Assembly (NCBI RefSeq): GCF_019636135.1 | Contig: NZ_JAHBYD010000004.1 | Coordinates: 1-64,000, forward strand | Direction of reading: 5' to 3' | Source of the DNA: Phenylobacterium sp. | Lineage (GTDB): Bacteria; Pseudomonadota; Alphaproteobacteria; Caulobacterales; Caulobacteraceae | Length of the DNA stretch: 64,000 bases | Shown: positions 26,230 through 40,548 of the stretch, one piece after another | Layout: each line of letters starts with the position of its first letter | Position numbering within the stretch: position 1 is the first letter of the stretch | Notes under the pieces: model-generated | Databases searched by the model: none | Seen by the model: only the letters and a program-made list of their open reading frames with translations | What the model was told of the DNA's origin: nothing | Program-made: the position numbers and the translations under genes

Positions 26230-27351
26230 ATGGCGTCCGCCCTGCAAGCCGCCTATGAGGCGAAGATCCGCGATGGGTCGATCCGGCCCGACCCGGCCCA
26301 GGCGGCGGCGCTTTCGCCCCTCGTCCGCCTCGAGACCGATCTCGCCGACGACGAGCCCGAGGGCGGCATCCTGGCCATGCTGCGCAAGCGCCACTACGAG
26401 CCGCCGCGGGGCGTCTACCTGATCGGCCCCGTCGGCCGCGGCAAGACGCTGCTGATGGACCTGTTCTACGAGACGGCCGCCGGCTTCAAGAAGCGGCGCA
26501 CCCACTTCCACGTCTTCATGGGCGAGGTCCACCGGCTGATCGACGCCTGGCGCAAGGGCGACAAGGACGCGCGGCGCAGGCGGTTCGGCCAGCACAGGGG
26601 GGACGACCCGATCCCGCCTGTCGCCGACCTGATCGCCAGCCAGGCGCGCCTGCTCTGCTTCGACGAGTTCCAGGTCACCGACATCGCCGACGCGATGATC
26701 CTGGGCCGGCTGTTCGACGCCCTCTTCGCCCACGGCGTCGTGCTGGTCGCCACCTCCAACCGCCTGCCGGACGACCTCTACCTGAACGGCATCAACCGCC
26801 AGCTCTTCCTGCCCTTCATCGAGCTCCTGAAGTCCAAGGCCGAGGTGGTCGTCATCGCCGGGCCGCACGACTACCGACTCGACCGCCTGCGCGCCGCCGG
26901 CGCCTGGTTCTCGTCGCAGGACCCGGCCCAGGTCGCGGCCTTCGACGCGCTGTGGACCGAGATGCTCGGCCCCGAGGACGAGGACGGCGAGACCGTCGAG
27001 GTGCTGGGCCGCAAGCTCCGCTTCCCGCGCGCCGCCGGCGGCCTGTTGCGCGCCACCTTCGACAGCCTGTGCAAGACGGCGCTCGGGCCGAACGACTATG
27101 TGGCCGTCGCCGCGCGGTTCCATACGATCTTCCTGGAGGGCCTGCCGAAGATGGGGCCGGCCAACCGCGAGGAGGCCCGGCGCCTGGTGATCCTGATCGA
27201 CGAGCTCTACGAGGCGAAGACGCGGCTGGTGGTCCTGGCCGAGGCCGAACCCGTCGACCTCTACCCCGCCGGCGACGGCAGCTTCGAATTCGAACGCACC
27301 GCCTCCCGCCTCCAGGAGATGCGCTCCGAAAGCTGGCTGGAGGACCGGTAG
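26230..27351 (+). CDS. zapE: Cell division ATPase ZapE (AFG1-like)
   Basis: A 373-residue P-loop ATPase. The Walker A motif is GPVGRGKTLLMDLFYE (about residue 67), Walker B is RLLCFDEFQVTDIADAM, and further conserved parts are FHVFMGEVHR, VATSNRLPDDLYLNGI and FLPFIELLK. In E. coli ZapE associates with the Z-ring and is needed under low oxygen or heat; mitochondrial AFG1 helps degrade respiratory subunits. It is a single gene here. The half repeat at 27394 follows. Assignment is firm; physiological role in this organism is inferred. Confidence 0.95.
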   Translation: MASALQAAYEAKIRDGSIRPDPAQAAALSPLVRLETDLADDEPEGGILAMLRKRHYEPPRGVYLIGPVGRGKTLLMDLFYETAAGFKKRRTHFHVFMGEVHRLIDAWRKGDKDARRRRFGQHRGDDPIPPVADLIASQARLLCFDEFQVTDIADAMILGRLFDALFAHGVVLVATSNRLPDDLYLNGINRQLFLPFIELLKSKAEVVVIAGPHDYRLDRLRAAGAWFSSQDPAQVAAFDALWTEMLGPEDEDGETVEVLGRKLRFPRAAGGLLRATFDSLCKTALGPNDYVAVAARFHTIFLEGLPKMGPANREEARRLVILIDELYEAKTRLVVLAEAEPVDLYPAGDGSFEFERTASRLQEMRSESWLEDR

Positions 27352-27393
27352 CGACAGTTCCTCCCCATCGGGGCAGGGCCATCGCCTGCGAAA

Positions 27394-27415
27394 ACCTCTG
27401 CGATCTCTGCGGTCA
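27394..27415. repeat. Half copy of family C repeat
   Basis: ACCTCTGCGATCTCTGCGGT matches the right arm of the family C hairpins at 3629-3658 and 19880-19899, but the left arm is missing. It lies between the convergent zapE and gltB genes. It may be a decayed copy. Confidence 0.6.
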
Positions 27416-27447
27416 GACAGGGCGCCTGCGGCGCGCTCGCGCCTTCG

Positions 27448-32157
<4,710 letters not shown>

Positions 32158-32159
32158 GG

Positions 32160-33605
32160 TCACTCCGCGGCGATCTGCGCCCCGGCCGCGTGGGCGGCCA
32201 GGTAGCGGTGGATGGCTTCGGCGGCGTCGCGGCCGTCGCGGATGGCCCAGACGACCAGGCTCGCGCCGCGCACCACGTCGCCGCCGGCGAAGACGCCGGG
32301 GATTGAGGTCATCTGGGTGCGCAGATCGGCTTTCAGCGTGCCCCAGCGGGTGACCGCGAGGTCCGGCGCGGCGAAGGCGGCGGGCAGGTCCTCAGGGTCG
32401 AAGCCCAGCGCCTTGATGACGAGATCGGCCTGCAAGTCGAAGTCGGCGCCCTCGATCTCCTCCGGCGACTGCCGGCCCGAGGCGTCGGGCGGGCCCAGGC
32501 GCATGCGCGCGGCCACGACGCCGGCGGCCCTCAGCGCCTCGCCGGTGACGGCCTTCGGCGCCGCCAGCCACTCGAACACCACGCCCTCCTCGATCGCGTG
32601 GCCCACCTCGCGGTCCGAGCCCGGCATGTTCGCCCGGTCGCGGCGGTAGAGGCAGGTGACCGAGGCCGCGCCCTGGCGGATGGCGGTGCGCACGCAGTCC
32701 ATCGCGGTGTCGCCGCCCCCCACGACGACGACCGCCTTGCCGGCGGCGTCCAGCCGGCCGGAGTCGAAATCGGGCGCGGCCTCGCCCAGGCCCCTGCGGT
32801 TGGACGCGATCAGGTAGTCGAGCGCCGGCACGACCCCTTCGGAGCCTGCCCCCGGCGCGGCAATGTCGCGCGCCCGGTAGACGCCGGTGGCGACGAAGAC
32901 GGCGGCGTGCTTCCCGCGCAGGCCGGCCAGCGTCGCGTCGCGGCCGACCTCGAAGTTCAGCACATAGTCGACGCCGCCCTCGGCCAGCCGCCGCGTCCGC
33001 CGCTCGACCACGTCCTTCTCCAGCTTGAAGCTGGGGATGCCGTAGACCAGCAGGCCGCCCGGCCGGTCGTGGCGGTCGTAGACGGTGACGCCGTAGCCCA
33101 GTTCGCGCAGCCGCTCGGCCGCGGCGAGGCCCGCCGGGCCCGCGCCCACGATGCCCACCGACTGGCCGCGGTCCGCGCCCACCGCGACCGGCCTCACCCA
33201 GCCCTCGGCCCACGCCTTGTCGGTCAGGTAGCGCTCGACCGCGCCGATGGTGACCGTGCCGTGGCCGGACTGCTCGATGACGCAGTTGCCTTCGCACAGC
33301 CGGTCCTGCGGGCAGATGCGGCCGCAGACCTCCGGCATCGGGTTGGTGGCCTGGCTGAGCTGGTAGGCCTCTTCCAGCCGTCCCTCGGCCGTCATCCGCA
33401 GCCAGTCGGGGATGTTGTTGTGCAGCGGGCAATGGGTCTGACAGAACGGCACGCCGCACTGGCTGCACCGCGAGGCCTGTTCGCGGGCCTTCTGGTCGAT
33501 GAAGTCGCGGTAGATCTCGTGGAAATCCTGCGCGCGCGTCTCCACCCCGCGCTTCTCGGGCGGGGTGCGCGGCGTGACGGTGAACTTCAGCATGCGCTCG
33601 GCCAT
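32160..33605 (-). CDS. gltD: Glutamate synthase small subunit
   Basis: A 481-residue flavoprotein that passes electrons from NADPH to GltB. The N-terminal part binds iron-sulfur clusters (CSQCGVPFCQTHCPLHNNIPDW, split across CxxCxxxxCxxxC, and CGRICPQDRLCEGNCV). An FAD site follows (GIVGAGPAGLAAAERLRELG), then an NADPH site (VVVVGGGDTAMDCVRTA) and the closing motif GVFAGGDVVRGASLVVWAIRDGRDAAEAI. It is the first gene of gltD-gltB. A perfect minus-strand TATAAT (33659-33654) lies about 50 bp upstream of the ATG. Order gltD-gltB is reversed compared with enterobacteria. Confidence 0.97.
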   Translation of the reverse strand: MAERMLKFTVTPRTPPEKRGVETRAQDFHEIYRDFIDQKAREQASRCSQCGVPFCQTHCPLHNNIPDWLRMTAEGRLEEAYQLSQATNPMPEVCGRICPQDRLCEGNCVIEQSGHGTVTIGAVERYLTDKAWAEGWVRPVAVGADRGQSVGIVGAGPAGLAAAERLRELGYGVTVYDRHDRPGGLLVYGIPSFKLEKDVVERRTRRLAEGGVDYVLNFEVGRDATLAGLRGKHAAVFVATGVYRARDIAAPGAGSEGVVPALDYLIASNRRGLGEAAPDFDSGRLDAAGKAVVVVGGGDTAMDCVRTAIRQGAASVTCLYRRDRANMPGSDREVGHAIEEGVVFEWLAAPKAVTGEALRAAGVVAARMRLGPPDASGRQSPEEIEGADFDLQADLVIKALGFDPEDLPAAFAAPDLAVTRWGTLKADLRTQMTSIPGVFAGGDVVRGASLVVWAIRDGRDAAEAIHRYLAAHAAGAQIAAE

Positions 33606-33653
33606 GCCGCGCCCTCTAGACGCGGGACGGGCGGCCGCAAAGCCTATGGGAAA

Positions 33654-33724
33654 ATTATAGGACTATCTGAGAGTCCAGTCGGACGGTCGGCGCTCTCTAC
33701 GCGCTCCGGAACTGTCATTATAGT
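33654..33724. promoter_or_regulatory. Divergent gltD / uppP promoter region
   Basis: The 183 bp between gltD and uppP are much more AT-rich than their surroundings. The minus-strand TATAAT at 33659-33654 is a perfect -10 for gltD (its -35, near CCGACT, is weak). A plus-strand TATAGT at 33719-33724 could serve uppP. The two lie in an inverted repeat, AAAATTATAGGACTAT against ATTATAGTCCAATTTT with GGACTAT/ATAGTCC as matching cores, which may be a shared operator. This is read from sequence only. Confidence 0.5.
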
Positions 33725-33788
33725 CCAATTTTGAGATCATCAGATTCGGGCCCTATGGTCGCCCCTCTTCAAATCGGAGTTGAACCTC

Positions 33789-34592
33789 GTGCTGCCGGAC
33801 TGGGTCTATGCGGTCATCCTCGGCGTCATCGAGGGCCTGACGGAGTTCATCCCGGTCTCGTCCACCGGCATGATGCTGCTGGCCAAGAAGGCCATGGGCC
33901 TGCCCGACGGCTTCTGGGACACCTTCGCCGTCATGATCCAGTTGGGCGCGATCCTGGCGGTCGTCGTCCTCTACTTCGGCAAGCTCTGGAAGCAGGTGAT
34001 CTCGCTGCCCAGCGACCCGGCGGCGCGCAAGTTCGCGCTCACGGTGATCGTCGCCTTCATTCCCTCGGTCGTGCTGGGCCTGCTGCTGCACGACTTCATC
34101 AAGTCGGTGCTGTTCGAGACGCCGCAGGTGCAGTGCATCTCGCTGATCCTGGGCGGGATCGTGCTGCTGTTCATCGACCGCATGGCGCCGCGGCCCACCG
34201 CGCACGACCCGTTCAAGCTGCCGCTCACCAAGGCGCTCGCCATCGGCCTCTTCCAGGTGCTGGCGATGATGCCCGGCGTCTCGCGTTCGGGCGCCACGAT
34301 CGTCGGAGGCATGCTGTTCGGGGTGGAGAAGCGGGCCGCCGCGGAGTTCACCTTCTTCCTGGCGATCCCGACGATGCTGGGCGCCTTCGTGCTCGACGCC
34401 TGGTCCAGCCGCGACCAGCTCACGGGCGACACCCTGCCGCTGATCGCCATCGGCTTCGTCGTGGCCTTCCTGGTGGCGATCGTGGTGATCCGCACCATGC
34501 TGGCGGTGGTCACCAGCCGCGGGCTCGCGCCCTTCGGCTGGCTGCGCATCGCCATCGGCGGGATCGGCCTGGCGCTGCTGACCTTCGCCTAG
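33789..34592 (+). CDS. uppP: Undecaprenyl-diphosphatase UppP/BacA with His-to-Met change
   Basis: A 267-residue membrane phosphatase that recycles the lipid carrier for peptidoglycan and confers bacitracin resistance. It has the conserved GVIEGLTEFIPVSSTG with both glutamates and MPGVSRSGATI with the essential Arg. However the position after SSTG is Met28 (codon at 33870-33872) where the family has the conserved His (His30 in E. coli). The GTG at 33789 is the likely start because GGAG (33776-33779) is well spaced for it; an in-frame TTG three codons earlier abuts that site. Eight or so membrane helices. Convergent with the NDUFA9-like gene. Confidence 0.93.
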   Translation: MLPDWVYAVILGVIEGLTEFIPVSSTGMMLLAKKAMGLPDGFWDTFAVMIQLGAILAVVVLYFGKLWKQVISLPSDPAARKFALTVIVAFIPSVVLGLLLHDFIKSVLFETPQVQCISLILGGIVLLFIDRMAPRPTAHDPFKLPLTKALAIGLFQVLAMMPGVSRSGATIVGGMLFGVEKRAAAEFTFFLAIPTMLGAFVLDAWSSRDQLTGDTLPLIAIGFVVAFLVAIVVIRTMLAVVTSRGLAPFGWLRIAIGGIGLALLTFA

Positions 34593-34620
34593 GGGCCTTC
34601 GTTCGCGCCCCGATCCGGCG

Positions 34621-35592
34621 TCAGAGTCCAGCCAGCGCCCGTTGCTCCTGGTCCGCGTACTGCCCGCCCTTGCGGTAGCGGTAGAGGTAGGTGGGCAGGA
34701 CCGCCTCGAGCGTCGACGGCGTGACGCCGAGGTCGGCGAGGCCGGGATACCGGCCGCTGGCCACGTTGTCGGTGCGCAGCGCCTCCACCTGGTCGGCGGT
34801 GACGGGCGGCGGGACCAGGGCCGCGCCCAGGTCGAAGAGGCCGCCCAGGACGCGCGCCGCGGGCCAAGGCACGGGGACCAGCAGGCGGCGCTGCTGCGTC
34901 TCGGCCAGCATCAGCTCCATCAGCTCGCGGAAACTGTAGGTCGCCGGGCCGGCCAGCTCGAAGGTCTGGCCGGCCGAGGCCGGATCCACGACGATCTGCG
35001 CCAGCGCCCGGCCCACGTCGCCCACGAACACGGGCTGGAAGCGGGTGTGGCCGCCGCCGATCAGCGGCAGCGCCGGCGCGAACTGGGCCAGCGAGGCGAA
35101 CTTGTTGAAGAACCGGTCGCCGACGCCGAACACCACGCCCGGCCGCACGATCGCCGCGTCGGGGCAGACCGCGCGCACGGCGGCCTCACCCTCGGCCTTG
35201 GTGCGGGCGTACTTCGAGGCCGACCGCTCGTCCGCCCCGAGCGCCGAGACGTGGACCACGCGCGCCACGCCCTGGGCCCTGGCGGCGACCGCGACGTTCT
35301 GGGCGCCCTTCACGTGGACCGCCTGGAAGCCCTGGCGGCCGGTCTCGCGCAGCACGCCCACGAGGTTCAGCGCCGCCGTCGCCCCGGCCAGCGCCCGCTC
35401 CAGCGACGGCAGGTCGCGGACGTTGGCCTGGACCACGTCCACCTGCCCCACGTCGCCCAGCAGGCGCATCTTGTGGGCGAGGCTGGGGTTGCGGACCGCG
35501 ACCCGCACGCGCCAGCCGGCCTTGGCGAGGTAGCGGACGGCCTGGGAGCCGACGAATCCGGAGCCGCCGAACACGGTGACGAGGTTCTGCAT
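34621..35592 (-). CDS. Complex I NDUFA9-family / NAD(P)-binding SDR-type protein
   Basis: A 323-residue atypical short-chain dehydrogenase. The nucleotide-binding motif is TVFGGSGFVGSQAVRYLAKAG at the N-terminus. Further typical parts are ALNLVGVLRETGRQGFQAVH, VHVSALGADERSASKYARTKAEGE (the YxxxK pair is present as KYARTK) and RPGVVFGVGDRFFNKFASLA. In mitochondria and alphaproteobacteria NDUFA9-like proteins help assemble or stabilise respiratory complex I. No nuo genes are in the window. The ATG at 35592 is followed upstream by GAACCTCGTC, a weak ribosome site. Divergent from tRNA-Leu. Confidence 0.88.
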   Translation of the reverse strand: MQNLVTVFGGSGFVGSQAVRYLAKAGWRVRVAVRNPSLAHKMRLLGDVGQVDVVQANVRDLPSLERALAGATAALNLVGVLRETGRQGFQAVHVKGAQNVAVAARAQGVARVVHVSALGADERSASKYARTKAEGEAAVRAVCPDAAIVRPGVVFGVGDRFFNKFASLAQFAPALPLIGGGHTRFQPVFVGDVGRALAQIVVDPASAGQTFELAGPATYSFRELMELMLAETQQRRLLVPVPWPAARVLGGLFDLGAALVPPPVTADQVEALRTDNVASGRYPGLADLGVTPSTLEAVLPTYLYRYRKGGQYADQEQRALAGL

Positions 35593-35715
35593 GGCCGCCG
35601 ATTAGACGATGCGGCGATCTCCCGCAAATCCTGGGCGCAATCTCGCGCGCGAACCGGGCCGTTGACCCGGTCCCACCCTTGCCATATGTAGCCGCCTCCC
35701 GATCCGACGGACGGG

Positions 35716-35802
<87 letters not shown>

Positions 35803-35814
35803 TCGGTGATCTCC

Positions 35815-35833
35815 GGCGCCTTTCCTGGGCGCC
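35815..35833 (+). terminator. Hairpin after tRNA-Leu
   Basis: GGCGCC-tttcctg-GGCGCC starts 13 bases after the tRNA. Its loop and 3' arm repeat twelve bases of the tRNA 3' end (CCTTTCCTGGGC). It lacks a T-run, so it may act as a processing or pause hairpin rather than a full intrinsic terminator. Confidence 0.45.
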
Positions 35834-35877
35834 ACCCCTAAGATAAACCGGGGCAGATACGTCGGAGTCGAGGCGAA

Positions 35878-36510
35878 GTGGCGACCTCTGGTCATCGGAC
35901 ATTCGTGCATCAGGGCGACCTGCCGGACGGCGTGCTTGCGGGCGCGACGGCGGTGGCGATCGACTCCGAGACCATGGGCCTGCGGCTCGGGCGGGACCCC
36001 CTCTGCGTCGTGCAGCTCTCGGACGGGAACGGCGACGCCCACGTGGTGCAGCTCGACCGCGACACCTACGACTGCCCGAACCTGAAGCGGCTGCTGGCCG
36101 ATCCCGCGGTGACGAAGATCTTCCACTTCGGCCGCTTCGATATCGCCATGTTCTGGCTGCATCTGGGGGTCGTGACCGCGCCCGTCTACTGCACCAAGAT
36201 CGCCTCCAAGCTCGCCCGGACCTACACCGACCGGCACGGGCTGAAGGACGTCTCGCGCGAGCTGCTCGGCGTCGAGATGTCGAAGGCCCAGCAGTCCAGC
36301 GACTGGGGCCAGGCCAGGCTCAGTGAGGACCAGGTGGCCTACGCCGCCTCCGACGTGCTCCATCTCCATGCGCTCCGGGCCAGGCTCGACGAGATGCTGG
36401 TGCGCGAGCGGCGCGACCACCTCGCCAGGGCCTGCTTCGAGTTCCTCCCGCATCGCGCCATGCTCGACGTGGCCGGGTGGGAAGACGCCGACATCTTCGC
36501 CCACGCCTAG
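35878..36510 (+). CDS. RNase D-type 3'-5' exoribonuclease (exonuclease domain only)
   Basis: A 210-residue DEDDy exonuclease. The acidic catalytic residues are in VAIDSETMGL (DxE), FHFGRFDIAMF (D) and QVAYAASDVLHL (YxxxD). It trims 3' ends of stable RNAs such as tRNA precursors. It lacks the HRDC domains of full-length RNase D (about 375 residues), so it belongs to the short form common in alphaproteobacteria. The GTG at 35878 is preceded by GAGGCGAA. The lptCAB genes follow 12 bp later, so it probably opens that transcript. Confidence 0.9.
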   Translation: MATSGHRTFVHQGDLPDGVLAGATAVAIDSETMGLRLGRDPLCVVQLSDGNGDAHVVQLDRDTYDCPNLKRLLADPAVTKIFHFGRFDIAMFWLHLGVVTAPVYCTKIASKLARTYTDRHGLKDVSRELLGVEMSKAQQSSDWGQARLSEDQVAYAASDVLHLHALRARLDEMLVRERRDHLARACFEFLPHRAMLDVAGWEDADIFAHA

Positions 36511-36522
36511 GTATCCCTCCCG

Positions 36523-37161
36523 ATGACCGCGGCCACCGACAGCTCGCTTCCTGAACCGCCCTTTCCCGAGCAGAGGCGCGCCGACTTCGAGCGCTGGCGC
36601 CGGCGCTCGCGCCTGATCCGCACGCTCAGGATCGCGCTCCCGGCGCTCATCGCGCTGATCTTCGCGGGCCTGGTGGGCAGCGTCGCCTGGTCCACCTTCA
36701 ACGCCCAGCCCAAGACCGCCCGCGGCGGCGACGAGCCGATCCGCCTGGTGAACCCACGCTTCGTCGGCCGCGACGACAAGGGCCGGGCCTTCGTGCTCAC
36801 CGCCGACAGCGCCATCCGCGACCGCCTCGACTACAGCCGCGTCATCCTGAAGAAGCCCGCCCTCGTCCTCGACGAGAACGGCCCCGAGCAGATGCGCATC
36901 AACGGCGCCGACGGCGTCTTCCACGAGCAGAGCGGCAAGCTGGAGCTGTCCAACGGGGTGCGGATGGAGGACGCCAAGAACGCCTTCAACACCGCCTCGT
37001 CGCTGTTCGACACCAAGACCGGCGAGGTCATCGGTTCAGGCCCCATTCAGGGGGCCGGGGGCCTTGGAGAAATCCGCGCAGAGTCCTATGGCGTGTACGG
37101 CAAAGGCGAGACCATGGTCTTCAAGGGCGGCGTGAAGACGCGCCTGGAAGGCAAGAAGTAA
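36523..37161 (+). CDS. lptC: LPS export protein LptC
   Basis: A 212-residue bitopic protein of the lipopolysaccharide bridge. After a 40-residue cytoplasmic part rich in Arg comes one membrane helix (IALPALIALIFAGLVGSVAW), then a periplasmic beta-jellyroll of the LptC/YrbK type (NPRFVGRDDKGRAFVLTADSAI, GVMEDAKNAFNTASSLFDT-like region, and GVYGKGETMVFKGGVKTRLE). It accepts LPS from the LptB2FG transporter and hands it to LptA. lptA starts eight bases after its stop. Length and order match the alphaproteobacterial lptCAB set. Confidence 0.92.
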   Translation: MTAATDSSLPEPPFPEQRRADFERWRRRSRLIRTLRIALPALIALIFAGLVGSVAWSTFNAQPKTARGGDEPIRLVNPRFVGRDDKGRAFVLTADSAIRDRLDYSRVILKKPALVLDENGPEQMRINGADGVFHEQSGKLELSNGVRMEDAKNAFNTASSLFDTKTGEVIGSGPIQGAGGLGEIRAESYGVYGKGETMVFKGGVKTRLEGKK

Positions 37162-37169
37162 GGGCCATC

Positions 37170-37732
37170 ATGAAGGCGTCCACCTCCGCACTGTTCCTCG
37201 GCCTCGCCGTGCTCGGCGCGCCCCTGGCCGCCCCGGCCCTGGCGCACGCCCAGGGCCTGGGCCCCGACAGCGACGGCAAGCCGATCGACATCACCGCCGA
37301 CGAGCTGGAGGTGCAGAACAAGGCCTGCGTCTCCACCTGGCGCGGCAAGGCCGAGGCGCTGCAGGGCTCCTCGCGTCTGCGGGCCGACACGATCCGCGCC
37401 ACCATGGCCCCCAAGGCCGGCGGCGGCGCCACGGGCACGGGCGCCTGCGGCGACCTGATCAAGATCGACGCCCAGGGCAACGTCTACTACGTCACCACCA
37501 AGGACCAGCGGGTGCGCGGCGACGCCGGCGTCTACGACGCCCAGAACGAGACCGTCACGCTCACCGGCGACGTGGTGGCCGTGCAGGGCCAGAACGTGAT
37601 GCGCGGCTCGCGCATGGTGTTCAACACCAAGACCGGCGAGGGCCACATGGTCGGCGCCGCCTCCGGTCCCAACGCCAAGGGCCGCCCGCGCGGCGTCTTC
37701 TATCCGTCGAAGAAGCAGGAGACCGCGTCCAA

Positions 37733-37736
<4 letters not shown>
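37170..37736 (+). CDS. lptA: LPS export periplasmic protein LptA
   Basis: A 188-residue OstA-like protein with a signal peptide (through ...PALAHAQG). The jellyroll domain runs from PIDITADELEVQNKACVSTW through VRGDAGVYDAQNETVTLTGDVVAVQGQNVMRGSRMVFNTKTGEG. LptA molecules chain together to carry LPS across the periplasm to LptDE. Two cysteines (in KACVS and TGACGDL) could form a disulfide. Its stop overlaps the lptB GTG start (GTGA), so the two are translationally coupled. Confidence 0.93.
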
Positions 37737-38530
<794 letters not shown>

Positions 38531-38581
38531 CGGGCGGGCTGGGTGCATCTGCCCCGTCCCTTTCGCGACAGAAGGGACTGA

Positions 38582-40204
38582 TCAGCGCTGCTCCATCTGC
38601 CGGAGCAGGCGCTCCAGGGCGTCGATCCCGTCGGCCTCGCCTGGGGGCTTGTCCCAGCGGATGCGGCTGATGCGGGGGAAGCGCATGGCGACGCCGGACT
38701 TGTGGCGCGTGGAGCGCTGAAGGCCCTCGAAGGCGACCTCGAAGACCAGGCCGTGGTGCGGCTCGGCGCGGACGCTGCGCACCGGGCCGAAGCGTTCGAC
38801 GGTGTTGTCGCGCACGAACCTGTCGATCCGCAGCAGCTCCTCGTCGGTGAAGCCGAAGTAGGCCTTGCCGACGGGCGTCAGGATGCGATGGCCGGCGTCG
38901 TCCTGCGCCCACACCCCGAAGGTGTAGTCGGAGTAGTAGCTGGACCGCTTGCCGTGCCCGCGCTGGGCGTACATCAGCACCGCGTCGACCAGGAACGGGT
39001 CGCGCTTCCACTTGAACCATGGCCCCTTCGGGCGGCCGGCGACGTAATCCGAGTCCCACCGCTTCAGCATCAGCCCTTCGGCGATCTGCGGGTCGCCCGG
39101 CGGCGGCGCGGCGCGCAGGCCGGTGAGTTCGGCCCAGGTCGCAAACGGCTGCACGGGCGACAGGTCGATGCGGGGGCTCGCCTGCCGCGCCACGAACGCC
39201 TCCAGCCGCTTGCGCCGTTCGGCGAACGGCAGGGGCCGCGTGTCCTCCGCGCCGACCTGGAGGATGTCGTAGGCGCGGATCGCGGCGGGGAACTGCGCCA
39301 TCAGCCTGGCGTCGACGGTCTTGCGGTTCAGCCGCTGCTGCAGGTCGGCGAAGGGGGCGACCCTGCCGTCGCGGATCACCAGCAGCTCGCCGTCGATGAC
39401 GCCCTCGTCGTCCAGGGCGTCGAGGATGTCGGGGAAGGTGCGGCTGATGTCGTCGCCGGTGCGGGTGTAAAGCCGTCGCTCGCGGCCCTCGTGGGCGGCC
39501 TGCACGCGGATGCCGTCCCACTTCCACTCGGCGGCATAGTCGGCGGGGTCGAGCCTGGCGAAATCCACGGCCTCGTCGATCGCCTGGGCCAGCATCACCG
39601 GCCGGAACCGCGCCGGATGCTCGGACGTGGGCTTCCCGGACCGCCCTTCCAGCCAGGCGAACAGGTCCTCGTAGGGCGGCTTCAGCGCATGCCACAGCTC
39701 CTCGATCTCGGCTGGGTCGACGCCGCCCATCTCAGCGGCCGCGCGCTTGGCCAGGCGGGCGGTGAGGCCGACGCGCAGCGCGCCGGTCATCAGCTTCAGC
39801 AAAGCCCACCGCTCGCGCGGCTCGGGCAGGGCGTCGAGCCAGGCCTCGATGCGCCGCTGCGCCTCGGCGCGCGAAGCGCTGCGCAGGCCGTCGATCACTT
39901 CGGACAGTTGCGGCTCGCGGTTGGCGCCTGGCCGTGCGGGCCAGACCAGCGACACCGCCTCGGCCAGGTCGCCCACGTAGTCGTACGACCACCAGAAGAG
40001 CTGCGGGTCCATCCGCGCCTCGACGGCCTTGCGGATGAAGGCCGGCTTGGCCGCATCGAACGCCAGGTCGCCGGTGAGCGCCGCCAGCGCCCAGCCGCGG
40101 TCCGGGTCGGGGGTGTCGCGCAGGTAGTCGCGCACCAGGGTCAGCTTGGCGTTGCGCGACGGCGTCAGAGACAGCCGGTCGAGGAGTTCGGCGAAGGCCC
40201 GCAT
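38582..40204 (-). CDS. ATP-dependent DNA ligase (LigB/Lhr-locus type)
   Basis: A 540-residue ligase. The N-terminal DNA-binding domain covers about residues 1-200. The adenylation domain begins with the catalytic Lys motif AAEWKWDGIRVQAAHE, followed by RLYTRTGDDISRTFPDI, VIDGELLVIRDGRVAPF, AEGLMLKRWDSDYVAGRPKGPWFKWKRDP and an OB domain. Such ligases occur with an MBL exonuclease, an Lhr-type helicase and a phosphoesterase as a predicted repair set; here the exonuclease gene lies upstream but helicase and phosphoesterase are absent from the window. The ATG at 40204 is taken because family homology starts at MRAFAELLDRL. Confidence 0.93.
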   Translation of the reverse strand: MRAFAELLDRLSLTPSRNAKLTLVRDYLRDTPDPDRGWALAALTGDLAFDAAKPAFIRKAVEARMDPQLFWWSYDYVGDLAEAVSLVWPARPGANREPQLSEVIDGLRSASRAEAQRRIEAWLDALPEPRERWALLKLMTGALRVGLTARLAKRAAAEMGGVDPAEIEELWHALKPPYEDLFAWLEGRSGKPTSEHPARFRPVMLAQAIDEAVDFARLDPADYAAEWKWDGIRVQAAHEGRERRLYTRTGDDISRTFPDILDALDDEGVIDGELLVIRDGRVAPFADLQQRLNRKTVDARLMAQFPAAIRAYDILQVGAEDTRPLPFAERRKRLEAFVARQASPRIDLSPVQPFATWAELTGLRAAPPPGDPQIAEGLMLKRWDSDYVAGRPKGPWFKWKRDPFLVDAVLMYAQRGHGKRSSYYSDYTFGVWAQDDAGHRILTPVGKAYFGFTDEELLRIDRFVRDNTVERFGPVRSVRAEPHHGLVFEVAFEGLQRSTRHKSGVAMRFPRISRIRWDKPPGEADGIDALERLLRQMEQR

Positions 40205-40250
40205 GGTCCCGGCAAAGCTAGGATCACGCGGGCCGGGTTCCAAATGGACG

Positions 40251-40448
40251 CTACTTGACTGCGGGAGCCTCGGCCTTGCCCGGGGTCGCCGCGACGGCCG
40301 GCTCGGCCGGCGCCGGGGCCTCGGCGACCGTCGGCTCGGTGGCCGTCGCGGTGGAGTCCGGCGGCGGGTCCTTCTGCCAGAACGGCTTGCAGGCGGCGAG
40401 CGAACCGGCGGTCAGGACCGCGGCGACGAGGATCAGGGTCTTGCGCAT
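40251..40448 (-). CDS. Small lipoprotein
   Basis: A 65-residue lipoprotein: signal peptide MRKTLILVAAVLTAGSLAA with lipobox LAAC (Cys at residue 20), then a Pro/Ala/Thr-rich unstructured tail (PPPDSTATATEPTVAEAPAP). Function unknown. It lies between the exonuclease (100 bp upstream) and ligase (46 bp downstream) genes on the same strand. It has an exceptionally strong ribosome site, so it is likely to be highly expressed. Confidence 0.82.
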   Translation of the reverse strand: MRKTLILVAAVLTAGSLAACKPFWQKDPPPDSTATATEPTVAEAPAPAEPAVAATPGKAEAPAVK

Positions 40449-40461
40449 GGATCACCTCCTT
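40449..40461 (-). promoter_or_regulatory. Full-length Shine-Dalgarno of the small lipoprotein
   Basis: AAGGAGGTGATCC stands directly before the ATG at 40448. It is complementary to thirteen bases of the universal 16S rRNA 3' end. Such a complete match is rare and predicts strong initiation. Confidence 0.85.
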
Positions 40462-40548
40462 GATGGCGCGAGGTGACGATGACGCCCGATGATCACGCGT
40501 TCGTGATCGACCTGTGCAGACGCCGGGGAGGATCGGCCCGGCTTCCGT

